A stretch of 64,000 nt of DNA from Actinomycetes bacterium (GTDB lineage Bacteria > Actinomycetota > Acidimicrobiia > Acidimicrobiales > Bog-793), in the NCBI GenBank assembly GCA_021798985.1, contig JAJZBI010000007.1, positions 1 through 64,000 of the forward strand. Reading direction: 5' to 3'. This document shows, one piece after another, positions 29,815 to 37,961 of this stretch (positions within the stretch are counted from its first letter, which is position 1; each line of letters starts with the position of its first letter). A program made the position numbers and the translations under genes. The notes under the pieces were generated by a model that ran no database searches, was not told the DNA's origin, and saw only the letters and a list, made by a program, of their open reading frames with translations.

Positions 29815-31908
29815 GTGGTCCGCCGTCCCCAAGCTGTGCCCGATGCGCCCGGCTCGTATCAGTTCAAAGACGCCGATGGGCGCGTCATCTACGTCGGCAA
29901 GGCACGCTCGTTGCGCCAACGCCTGTCCAACTACTTCCAAGACCCCCGCCAGCTCCATCCGCGCACGGTGCAGATGCTCGAGCGTGCCGAGTCCGTCGAG
30001 TGGATCCAGGTCCGCTCGGACGTCGAGGCGATCATGCTCGAGTACAACTTGATCAAGCGCTACCGGCCGCGCTTCAACGTCCGCCTCGTCGACGACAAGA
30101 GCTACCCCTACCTGGCGGTGACCGTGGGGGAGCAGTGGCCGAAGGCGACGGTGATGCGTGGTGCCAAGGCCAAGGGCACCCGGTACTTCGGGCCCTATGC
30201 ACACGCGTATGCGATCCGCGAGACGCTCGATTTGCTGCTGCGCTCCTTTCCCATCCGCACCTGCTCAGAAGCCAAGTTCCGCCGCCACGAGCGCCTCGGC
30301 CGACCGTGTCTGCTCTATGACATCGAGCGTTGCAGCGGCCCGTGCATCGGGGCGGTGCGAAAGGACGACTACGACGCGATGGTCGCCGAGCTGATGGGCT
30401 TTTTGGACGGGGACACCGCGCCGATCACGGCCCGGCTGACCGAGCAGATGCAGGCGGCCTCCGAGCGCCTCGAGTTCGAGCTGGCGGCGCGCCTTCGTGA
30501 CCGCCTTGCCGCCGTTCGCCTGGCGAGCGAGCGCCAGGAGATGGTGGTCGACTCGCCCGAGGAACTCGACGTGCTTGGCATCGCCGAGAGCGAGCTCGAG
30601 GCGGCAGTACAGGTGCTGCACGTGCGCCGGGGCCGCCTGGTCGGCCGCCGCGGCTTTATCTTGGAGAAGGTGGAGCCGCTCGAGCTCCCCGGCCTCGTCG
30701 CCCGGGCGCTCGAGCAGCAGTACGCCGAGACGCCGCTCGGGCTGCCCCGCGAGGTCCTCGTGCCCGGCCTGCCCGAGGACGTCGAGACCTATGCCAGCTG
30801 GCTGAGCGAGCGTCGCGGCGCCAAGGTGGCGGTCCGGGTGCCCCAGCGCGGGCGCAAGCGGGCGCTGATCGAGATGGCCGAGCACAACGCCACCGAGCAG
30901 CTCACCCGGCACCGCCTGCGCCGCTCGAGCGACCTGTCGACGCGAGCCCGGGCGCTCGAGGAGCTGCAGGCCCACCTCGGCCTGGAGGAGGCGCCCCTTC
31001 GCATCGAGTGCTACGACATGAGCCACCTGCAGGGAAGCGACTACGTCGGCTCGATGGTGGTGATGGAGGACGGCCTGCCCAAGCGCAGCGACTACCGCCG
31101 GTTCAAGGTCCGCTCGGTGCCCGGCAACGACGACTACGCGGCGATGCACGAGGTGCTGACCCGCCGCCTGCGCCGCCTGCTCGAGGACGAGCGGGCGCCC
31201 GTCGGCGACGCGAAGGACGCCACCGACGGCGCGGTCGCGGCGACCGGGGAGGCCGGCGAGGGCCTCGCGCTCGACAGCGGGCGCCCGGCGCGCTTTGCCT
31301 ACCCGCCCCAGCTGCTGTTGCTGGACGGCGGCAAGGGCCAGCTCGGCGTGGGGGTGAAGGTGCTCGAAGAGCTCGGCCTCACCGATCGCGTCGAGCTCGC
31401 CTCGCTCGCCAAGCAGTTCGAGGAGGTGTTCCGGCCCGGCAGCAGCGAGCCCGTCCGTATCCCCCGCGACTCGCCCGCGATCTACCTGCTCCAGCAGATC
31501 CGTGATGAGGCGCACCGCTTTGCCATCAGCTTCCACCGGGAGCTGCGCGGCAAGAAGATGCGCACGAGCGCGCTCGATGACGTCCCCGGGCTCGGCCCTG
31601 GCCGCAGGAAGCGCCTCGTCGTCGAGCTCGGTGGTGTGAAGGGGGTGCGCGCCGCCTCCCTCGGGGACCTCGAGTCGCTCTCGTGGCTGCCGACCAAGGT
31701 GGCGCACGCGCTCTACGAGCACCTGCACCCTGAGCGCGCCGGCCGCCGCTCCTCGACACCGCCTCCTGGCGCGGCGGCGGTCTCAGGGCTCGAGCGCGAC
31801 CCGGCAGCCTTCGACAACCCAGTCGCGCCCGACGACCCAGTCGCGCCCGGCGACCCGGAGGCGCGCGCTGACGAGGCCCGCACGACCCAGGCGGCGGCGT
31901 GGGCGTGA
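29815..31908 (+). CDS. uvrC: Excinuclease ABC subunit C
   Basis: 697 aa; makes both incisions in nucleotide excision repair. GIY-YIG-type N-terminal nuclease (PGSYQFKDADGRVIYVGKA), UVR domain (RLEFELAARLRDRLAAVRLA), RNase H-like C-terminal nuclease (RIECYDMSHLQGSDYVGSMV, and LLLDGGKGQLG) and a helix-hairpin-helix region (DVPGLGPGRRKRLV). The last 50 or so residues form a Pro/Asp/Ala-rich tail with a repeated PVAPDDPVAPGDP that the family lacks. GTG 29815 follows a leaderless-type box. The end overlaps the methyltransferase gene. Confidence 0.96.
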   Translation: MVRRPQAVPDAPGSYQFKDADGRVIYVGKARSLRQRLSNYFQDPRQLHPRTVQMLERAESVEWIQVRSDVEAIMLEYNLIKRYRPRFNVRLVDDKSYPYLAVTVGEQWPKATVMRGAKAKGTRYFGPYAHAYAIRETLDLLLRSFPIRTCSEAKFRRHERLGRPCLLYDIERCSGPCIGAVRKDDYDAMVAELMGFLDGDTAPITARLTEQMQAASERLEFELAARLRDRLAAVRLASERQEMVVDSPEELDVLGIAESELEAAVQVLHVRRGRLVGRRGFILEKVEPLELPGLVARALEQQYAETPLGLPREVLVPGLPEDVETYASWLSERRGAKVAVRVPQRGRKRALIEMAEHNATEQLTRHRLRRSSDLSTRARALEELQAHLGLEEAPLRIECYDMSHLQGSDYVGSMVVMEDGLPKRSDYRRFKVRSVPGNDDYAAMHEVLTRRLRRLLEDERAPVGDAKDATDGAVAATGEAGEGLALDSGRPARFAYPPQLLLLDGGKGQLGVGVKVLEELGLTDRVELASLAKQFEEVFRPGSSEPVRIPRDSPAIYLLQQIRDEAHRFAISFHRELRGKKMRTSALDDVPGLGPGRRKRLVVELGGVKGVRAASLGDLESLSWLPTKVAHALYEHLHPERAGRRSSTPPPGAAAVSGLERDPAAFDNPVAPDDPVAPGDPEARADEARTTQAAAWA

Positions 31909-32735
31909 GCGGGGAGCCCCCGGCCGCCGGAGCAGACTGGGACGCCCTCGCTTCGTGGTGGAAGACAACCTTCACGGGTGGCGCGGATCCCGAGTACGAG
32001 CTCCAGATCTTGCCGATCATCGCCCGGGCGCTCAGCAGGTGCCGACGCGTCCTCGACCTCGGCTGCGGCGAAGGCCAGGTGGCACGTCATCTCGCAGCCA
32101 CGCCGGCGCGCCCCTCGCTCATCGGCGTCGACCCCTCGGCTGCCCAGCTGGCGAACGCGCTCGCCGCGGGCGGGCCGGTCAGCTATGTCCGGGCTGCCGG
32201 TGAGGCGCTGCCCTTTGCCACGGGTGCTTTCGACGGGGTCTGCTGCTGCCTTGCGATCGAGCACGCCGAGGACGTGGATGCGGTGCTCGCCGAGGTCGCC
32301 CGGGTGCTGGCGGTCGGCGGTCGGTTCCTGCTCCTCATCAACCACCCCCTCTACCAGGGCCCCGGCTCTGGGCTCGTCGACGACCGCATCCTGGACGAGA
32401 CCTACTGGCGCGTGGGCCCCTACCTCGTCGAGGCCCGCGCCCCCGAGGAGGTGGATCCGGGCGTGGAGGTCGTCTTCGCGCACCGCCCGCTCTCGCGCTA
32501 CCTCAACCCCTTGGCGCGCCGCGACGTCGTGCTGGTCGAGATGCTCGAGCCTCCGCCGCGGCGCGAGCTGCTCGGCGGCTCGCCCGACCCCGAGCTCGAA
32601 GCGGCCATCCCGCGCCTGTTGGCGCTGTGTTTCGAGCACCGGCCAGCGCTCGGGCGAAGCGGGGAGGCGCGCGACAATGGAGCCGGCGGGCAGCGCGCGC
32701 GCCGAGAGGGGTCGATGCGATGGCCGAGTACCTGA
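31899..32735 (+). CDS. Class I SAM-dependent methyltransferase
   Basis: 278 aa. Methyltransferase type 11 layout: motif I VLDLGCGEGQVARHLA (about 50-65), Asp in LIGVDPSAAQ (motif II), CLAIEHAED (motif IV) and a post-I loop AAGEALPFATGAFDG. Substrate unknown. The start lies inside the last codons of uvrC and the end runs past the rapZ start, so it belongs to the same operon; a link to repair or RNA modification is not shown. GTG 31899 is the likely start. Confidence 0.8.
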   Translation: MGVSGEPPAAGADWDALASWWKTTFTGGADPEYELQILPIIARALSRCRRVLDLGCGEGQVARHLAATPARPSLIGVDPSAAQLANALAAGGPVSYVRAAGEALPFATGAFDGVCCCLAIEHAEDVDAVLAEVARVLAVGGRFLLLINHPLYQGPGSGLVDDRILDETYWRVGPYLVEARAPEEVDPGVEVVFAHRPLSRYLNPLARRDVVLVEMLEPPPRRELLGGSPDPELEAAIPRLLALCFEHRPALGRSGEARDNGAGGQRARREGSMRWPST

Positions 32736-33571
32736 TCGTCGCCGGCATGTCGGGGGCGGGACGCTCGACGGCGGCCGCCGCGCTCGAGGACATGGGCTGG
32801 TTCGTCATCGACAACCTCCCGCCGGCGCTCATCACCAAGGTGGCCGAGCTCGCCAGCCACCCCGGCGCCGAGCTCGAGCGCCTGTGCTTCGTGGTGGGCC
32901 GTGGCGGGCCCGAGTCGGTGAGCGAGTTGGTCCCGGCGATCGCTGCGCTGCGCGCCAGCGGCGCCCGGGTGCGGGTCTGTTACCTCGAGGCCGCCGACGA
33001 CATGTTGGTGCGCCGCTTCGAGGGCACCCGCCGGCGCCATCCCTATGAGGCCGACGGCGTGCTCGGGGCCATCCGGGCCGAGCGCGAGCTCCTCGCGCCG
33101 CTGCGCGCGGCCGCCGACGAGGTCATCGACACCTCGCAGCTCAACGTGCACGAGCTGCGCGACACCTTGAAGGAACGCTTCGGTCGACAAGACGTGGGTG
33201 GCATGCAGACGACCGTGATCTCCTTTGGCTACAAGCACGGCCTGCCGCTTGACGTCGATCTCGTGCTGGACTGCCGGTTCTTACCCAACCCGCACTGGGT
33301 CGAGGAGCTGCGCCCCTTTACCGGCCTGGATGAGCCCGTCCGGCGCTATGTGCTCGACCGACCTGAAGCAGACGCGTTCCTCGCCCAGCTCGAAGGGCTC
33401 TTCGGCTTCTTATTGCCCGCGTATGCCAAAGAGGGCAAGTCCTACCTCTCCATCGCCATCGGCTGCACCGGCGGCCGCCACCGCTCGGTGGCGATCGCCG
33501 AAGAGCTCGGCCGGCGCATCGCCGCCCACGGCTACCGGCCCCGCGTGCTGCACCGAGACCTCGAGCGTTGA
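32720..33571 (+). CDS. rapZ: RapZ/YvcJ-family nucleotide-binding protein
   Basis: 283 aa. P-loop GMSGAGRST at about 8-16, DNLPPALI, and the C-terminal GCTGGRHRSVAIAE expected of the family. In E. coli RapZ is an RNase E adapter for sRNA turnover; in Gram-positive bacteria the homologue sits with yvcK, as here. ATG 32720 has a purine-rich GAGAGGGG site and lies inside the methyltransferase end. Confidence 0.92.
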   Translation: MAEYLIVAGMSGAGRSTAAAALEDMGWFVIDNLPPALITKVAELASHPGAELERLCFVVGRGGPESVSELVPAIAALRASGARVRVCYLEAADDMLVRRFEGTRRRHPYEADGVLGAIRAERELLAPLRAAADEVIDTSQLNVHELRDTLKERFGRQDVGGMQTTVISFGYKHGLPLDVDLVLDCRFLPNPHWVEELRPFTGLDEPVRRYVLDRPEADAFLAQLEGLFGFLLPAYAKEGKSYLSIAIGCTGGRHRSVAIAEELGRRIAAHGYRPRVLHRDLER

Positions 33572-34596
33572 GCGCCGCGACGCCGCTCGGGCGCGGCGAG
33601 CGGCGCGAGCTGTGCCGGGGAGGTCCGGCGGTCGTGGCGATCGGGGGCGGTCACGGCCTCGCGCGCACCCTCGGCGCCGCCCGGCGCTTTGCCGGGACGT
33701 TGACGGCGATCGTCTCGGCGGCCGACGACGGCGGCTCGAGCGGACGGCTGCGCGCCAGCCTCGACATCCCTGCCCCCGGGGATCTGCGCAAGGCCATCGG
33801 GGCGCTGCTCGTCGCGCCCGAGCGCGCCGGAGCGCTCCTCGAGCACCGCTTCTCGGGCGGTGAGCTCGCCGGCCATGCCTTCGGGAACCTGCTGCTCGCC
33901 GCCTTGACGGCAACCGCAGGGGACTTCGCGACGGCGATCGGCGAGGCCTGTGCGCTGCTCGGCACGCTCGGGCCGGTGTACCCGGCGACGAGCGAGTCGG
34001 TGCAGCTCGTCGGTGAGACGGCGAGCGCGTCGATCTACGGCCAGGTCGCCGTCATGGCGACGCCCGGGCTGGTCAAGGTGCGCCTCGAGCCCGCCGCGCC
34101 GGCGACGCCCGAGGGGGCGCTCGCCGCGCTCGGTGATGCCGACCTCGTCGTGCTCGGCCCGGGCTCGCTGTATACGAGCGTGCTCGCGGCGCTCATCGCT
34201 CCGGCGCTCGCCGAGGCGGTGCGCACCAGCCCGGCGCTCGTGGTCTACGTCGCCAACCTCCAAGAGCAGCACCCCGAGACGACCGGCTACGACCTCGCTG
34301 CCCACCTGGCGGCCCTTGGCTCCCACCACGTGCGCGTCGACGCGGTCTTGGCGGACCCGAGCGCCGCGGTGCAGCGGGGGGAGCTCCCCGCGGGCATGGT
34401 GGTGCACCTGGCGGAGATCGCGCGGCGTCCTGACGGCCTCGTGCACGACGAGGCGCGCCTCGCCGAGGCGCTGGCCCGCCTTGTCGGGGGGACCGCCGGC
34501 CCCGCCGGTAAGGGCCCGACGGCCCTTTTCGACGGGCGCGTTCGGCCGAACCCCCATCCTCGGGGTACGGTGGGGAGCGCCCCTCCCGCTCGCTGA
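33568..34596 (+). CDS. yvcK: YvcK/CofD-like gluconeogenesis factor
   Basis: 342 aa. UPF0052/CofD-like fold with AIGGGHGLARTL near the N-terminus, SAADDGGSSGRLR and LVVLGPGSLYTSVL. Members bind UDP-sugars and affect carbon flux and cell wall synthesis. The TTG start overlaps the rapZ stop by four bases (TTGA). The next gene is gap; the usual whiA is missing between them. Confidence 0.92.
   Translation: MSAATPLGRGERRELCRGGPAVVAIGGGHGLARTLGAARRFAGTLTAIVSAADDGGSSGRLRASLDIPAPGDLRKAIGALLVAPERAGALLEHRFSGGELAGHAFGNLLLAALTATAGDFATAIGEACALLGTLGPVYPATSESVQLVGETASASIYGQVAVMATPGLVKVRLEPAAPATPEGALAALGDADLVVLGPGSLYTSVLAALIAPALAEAVRTSPALVVYVANLQEQHPETTGYDLAAHLAALGSHHVRVDAVLADPSAAVQRGELPAGMVVHLAEIARRPDGLVHDEARLAEALARLVGGTAGPAGKGPTALFDGRVRPNPHPRGTVGSAPPAR
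34566..34571 (+). promoter_or_regulatory. TACGGT -10 box for the glycolytic genes
   Basis: TACGGT inside the end of yvcK, about 108 bases before the gap start. The predicted leader of about 100 bases includes the palindrome at 34640-34653. Confidence 0.35.
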
Positions 34597-34639
34597 GCGC
34601 GGGGCGCCACGACACAACAGATGGGGGCGCGCGGGCCGA

Positions 34640-34653
34640 CGCGGGCGCCCGCG
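34640..34653. promoter_or_regulatory. Palindrome in the gap leader
   Basis: The perfect 14-bp palindrome CGCGGGCGCCCGCG lies 26 bases upstream of the gap ATG, between the putative -10 box and the GGAGG ribosome binding site. It could be a regulator site or a 5' mRNA structure; GC-rich DNA produces such palindromes by chance fairly easily. Confidence 0.3.
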
Positions 34654-34679
34654 GCCGAACGAGCCCGGAGGCGATTGCG

Positions 34680-35699
34680 ATGGCGGTCCGTGTTGCGGTG
34701 AACGGCTTCGGCCGAATCGGCAGGAATTTCCTGCGTGCGGCGCACCAGATGGGTGCTGACGTCGAGATCGTGGCGGTGAACGACCTCGTCAGCCCCGAGG
34801 CGAACGCGCATCTGTTGCGCTATGACTCCACGCACGGGCGCTTCCCTGGCACCGTCGTCTCTGATGAGCGCGGTCTTGAGGTCGACGGCAAGCTCATCAA
34901 GGTGCTCGCCGAGCGCGATCCCGCGCAGCTCCCCTGGAAGGAGCTCGACGTCGACGTGGTCGTCGAGTCGACGGGCCGCTTCACCAAGCGCGAGCAGGCG
35001 GCCGCACATTTGGCAGCCGGTGCCAGCAAGGTCGTGATCTCGGCCCCGTCAGCCGACGCCGACGCCACCTTCGTGGTCGGCGTGAACGACGACACCTACG
35101 ACTCCGAGCGCCACGTCATCGTCTCCAACGCCTCGTGCACGACGAACTGCTTCGTGCCGATGATCAAGGTCCTCGACGACGCCTTCGGCGTGCGCAAGGG
35201 CCTGATGACGACGGTGCACGCCTACACCAATGACCAGGAGATCTTGGACTTCGCCCGCGACAACCTGCGCCGCGCGCGCGCGGCGGCGGTGAACATCGTG
35301 CCCTCGACGACCGGCGCGGCGCGCGCGACGGCCCTCGTGCTCGAACAGATGAAGGGCCGCTTGGACGGCACGTCGCTGCGCGTCCCGGTCCAGGACGGCT
35401 CGATCACCGACTTCACCGGCATCGTCGAGGGCGAGGTCGACGTGGCGGCGATCAACGCCGCGTATGCCAAGGCGGCGAGCTCCGGCCCGCTCTCCAAGGT
35501 GCTCGTCTACACCGAGGACCCGATCGTCTCCTCCGACATCGTCGGCTCACCGGCCTCGTGCACCTTGGACGCCCAGCTGACGATGGCGATGCCGCTCGAC
35601 TCTTCGAGCACCCTCGTCAAGGTCTTTGGCTGGTACGACAACGAGTGGGGCTACTCCTGCCGCATGGTCGACCTCGTCAGCCTCGTCGGCGCCCGCTGA
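34680..35699 (+). CDS. gap: Type I glyceraldehyde-3-phosphate dehydrogenase
   Basis: 339 aa. NAD-binding NGFGRIGRNFLRA at the N-terminus, catalytic Cys in SNASCTTNC (about 153) and WYDNEWGYSCRMVDL at the C-terminus. Catalyses the NAD-dependent oxidation and phosphorylation step of glycolysis. ATG with GGAGGCG 4-10 bases upstream. First of gap-pgk-tpiA. Confidence 0.97.
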   Translation: MAVRVAVNGFGRIGRNFLRAAHQMGADVEIVAVNDLVSPEANAHLLRYDSTHGRFPGTVVSDERGLEVDGKLIKVLAERDPAQLPWKELDVDVVVESTGRFTKREQAAAHLAAGASKVVISAPSADADATFVVGVNDDTYDSERHVIVSNASCTTNCFVPMIKVLDDAFGVRKGLMTTVHAYTNDQEILDFARDNLRRARAAAVNIVPSTTGAARATALVLEQMKGRLDGTSLRVPVQDGSITDFTGIVEGEVDVAAINAAYAKAASSGPLSKVLVYTEDPIVSSDIVGSPASCTLDAQLTMAMPLDSSSTLVKVFGWYDNEWGYSCRMVDLVSLVGAR

Positions 35700-35705
35700 G
35701 TCGAG

Positions 35706-36890
35706 ATGACCGCGCTCTCGGGCACCACGGCGCGCTCGTGGGAGGTGCCCCACCTCGAGGACCTGCTGCCCCTTGAGGGCAAGCGGGTCCTCCTCCGGGT
35801 GGACTACAACGTGCCGCTCGCCGATGGGCCGGCCGGGTCCCGCGTCGTCGTGGACGACTACCGCATCCGGATGACCATGCCGACGATCAACTGGCTCCTC
35901 GAGCACGGCGCCCACGTCACGGCGTGCTCGCACCTCGGCCGGCCGAAGGGCAAGGTGGACGAGCGCTACTCGATGGAACCGGTGCGCGCCCGGCTGGCGG
36001 AGCTCGCGCCCGGCGTTGAGCTGCTCGACAACCTGCGCTTTGACCCCGGCGAGGAGGCGAACGACGACAAGACCGTCGAGCGCCTCGTGGCTGGCCACGA
36101 CTGCTACGTCAATGACGCCTTCGGCGCCGCGCACCGCGCGCACGCCTCGGTGGTCGGCCCGCCGCGCTTCCTCCCCTCGGCGGCCGGGCGCCTGCTCGCC
36201 CGCGAGGTCGAGGTCCTCGGCTCGCTGCTCGACGCGCCGAAGCGGCCCTTTGTCGCCGTGGTCGGCGGGGCGAAGGTGGCCGACAAGCTGGGCGTGCTCG
36301 AGAGCCTCATCGCCCGGGTGGACACCTTGATCGTCGGCGGTGGCATGAGCTACACGTTCCTCGCCGCGATGGGGCACCGCATCGGTGCCTCGCTGTTTGA
36401 CGAGTCCAAGCTCGAGGCGTGCAAGGCGCTGCTCGACTCGGGCGTGCAGATCTTGTTGCCGGCCGACATCGTGGCGATCTCGCCCGATGGCAAGATCAAC
36501 TTCGGCGGCAACCCCGCGGTCGAGTCGCTCGGCTCCACGGCGGTCGTCGAGCGCGACATCGAAGACGGTTGGGAAGGCGTGGACATCGGCCCGCGTACCC
36601 GCCGCGCCTATGCCGAGGCGATCTCGGGGGCGGCGACGCTGTTGTGGAACGGTCCGATGGGCGCGTTCGAGGACTCCCGTTTCGGTGAGGGCACCAAGGC
36701 CGTTGCCGAGGCGGTCGCGGCGTGTGAGGGCTTCAGCGTCGTCGGCGGAGGCGACTCGGTCGCCGCGCTCGACAAGTACGGCCTCAGCGAGGGGATCGAC
36801 CACATCTCGACCGGTGGCGGTGCCTCGCTCGAGTACCTGGAGAAGGGCGACTTGCCCGGCCTCGCGGCGCTGCGCGCCGCGGTGCGCTAG
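35706..36890 (+). CDS. pgk: Phosphoglycerate kinase
   Basis: 394 aa. Substrate-binding VLLRVDYNVPL and SHLGRPKG, VVGGAKVADKLGVLE in the hinge region, and the nucleotide-binding VVGGGDSVAALDKYG and ISTGGGASLEYLE. Transfers phosphate from 1,3-bisphosphoglycerate to ADP. ATG 6 bases after gap; co-transcribed. Confidence 0.97.
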   Translation: MTALSGTTARSWEVPHLEDLLPLEGKRVLLRVDYNVPLADGPAGSRVVVDDYRIRMTMPTINWLLEHGAHVTACSHLGRPKGKVDERYSMEPVRARLAELAPGVELLDNLRFDPGEEANDDKTVERLVAGHDCYVNDAFGAAHRAHASVVGPPRFLPSAAGRLLAREVEVLGSLLDAPKRPFVAVVGGAKVADKLGVLESLIARVDTLIVGGGMSYTFLAAMGHRIGASLFDESKLEACKALLDSGVQILLPADIVAISPDGKINFGGNPAVESLGSTAVVERDIEDGWEGVDIGPRTRRAYAEAISGAATLLWNGPMGAFEDSRFGEGTKAVAEAVAACEGFSVVGGGDSVAALDKYGLSEGIDHISTGGGASLEYLEKGDLPGLAALRAAVR

Positions 36891-36916
36891 CGCCGGTTCG
36901 AGCGGGGAGGGAGACC

Positions 36917-37699
36917 GTGGCGAGCTCCGAGCGGGGCGTGCTCATCTCTGGCAACTGGAAGATGAACGGGAACCACTTCGAGGCCCTGAAGCTGATCCAG
37001 GAGCTCTCGGCGCTGCTGCGTAGCCACGGTGCCCTTCCCGAAGGGCGCGAGGCGAGCGTGCATCCGCCCTTCACCTCGCTGCGCACCGTCCAGACGGCCA
37101 TCGAGAGCGACCGGGTCCCCCTCGTGCTTGGCGCCCAGGACTGCCACGCGGCGGATCGGGGCGCCTACACCGGTGAGATTTCTGCGGAGATGCTGGCCAA
37201 GTTGAACGTGGCGTACGTGATCTGCGGGCACTCCGAGCGGCGCCAGCACTGCGGTGAGACCGACGAGCAGGTGCGCGCCAAGATCGACGCCGTCTTCCGC
37301 CACGGGATGCGGCCGATCGTCTGCGTCGGCGAGGACCTGGCCGAGCGCCAGCGTGGCGAAGCGGTGCAGAAGGTGCGCGGGCAGGTTGCCGCGGCGTTCT
37401 TCAAGCGCAGCGCCGAGCAGATCGCCGCGGCGGTCATCGCCTACGAGCCGATCTGGGCGATCGGGACCGGCGAGACGGCGACGGCGGCGGACGCCGAGGC
37501 GATGTGCGCCGAGATCCGCGACGAGCTGGTGGGCCTTGCCGGCCCAGCGGCCGGGGTCGCCCGGGTGCAGTACGGGGGATCGGTGAAGGCGGACAACGCG
37601 GCGGAGCTGCTCGCCCAGCCCAACGTCGACGGGCTGTTGGTCGGTGGCGCCAGCTTGCAGGCCGAAGGCTTCGCTCAGATCGTCCTGGCCGGCCTCTGA
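36917..37699 (+). CDS. tpiA: Triosephosphate isomerase
   Basis: 260 aa TIM barrel. Substrate Lys15 in GNWKMN, catalytic His (about 104) in CGHSERR, catalytic Glu (about 177) in YEPIWAIGTG, and YGGSVK near the C-terminus. GTG start with GGGAGGGAG just upstream, 26 bases after pgk. Confidence 0.97.
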   Translation: MASSERGVLISGNWKMNGNHFEALKLIQELSALLRSHGALPEGREASVHPPFTSLRTVQTAIESDRVPLVLGAQDCHAADRGAYTGEISAEMLAKLNVAYVICGHSERRQHCGETDEQVRAKIDAVFRHGMRPIVCVGEDLAERQRGEAVQKVRGQVAAAFFKRSAEQIAAAVIAYEPIWAIGTGETATAADAEAMCAEIRDELVGLAGPAAGVARVQYGGSVKADNAAELLAQPNVDGLLVGGASLQAEGFAQIVLAGL

Positions 37700-37716
37700 T
37701 CAGGGCTTCGGCCTGC

Positions 37717-37722
37717 TAGCCT
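37717..37722 (+). promoter_or_regulatory. TAGCCT -10 box of secG, leaderless type
   Basis: TAGCCT with 8 bases before GTG 37731. It fixes the secG start, as the frame is open further upstream. Confidence 0.45.
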
Positions 37723-37730
37723 GCCCCCTC

Positions 37731-37961
37731 GTGCTGACTGATGTCCTCGTCGGGGTCGAGATCGTCTCGTCCTTTGCCCTCATCGTCTTGATCCTTTTGC
37801 ACTCGGGCCGCGGCGGTGGCCTGTCGGACATGTTCGGGTCCTCGATCGGGACCGCGGCGGCTGGCTCGACCGTGGCGGAGAAGAACCTCGACCGCATCAC
37901 GGTCACGATCGCGGTCCTCTTCGCCTTCTGCTCGATCATCATCGGCCTGCGGTGGGGCTGA
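37731..37961 (+). CDS. secG: Preprotein translocase subunit SecG
   Basis: 76 aa with two membrane helices and the family's central loop LLHSGRGGGLSDMFGSS. Part of the SecYEG channel. The gap-pgk-tpiA-secG order is common in actinobacteria. GTG 37731 follows a leaderless-type -10 box. The 3' end overlaps the start of the next gene. Confidence 0.93.
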   Translation: MLTDVLVGVEIVSSFALIVLILLHSGRGGGLSDMFGSSIGTAAAGSTVAEKNLDRITVTIAVLFAFCSIIIGLRWG

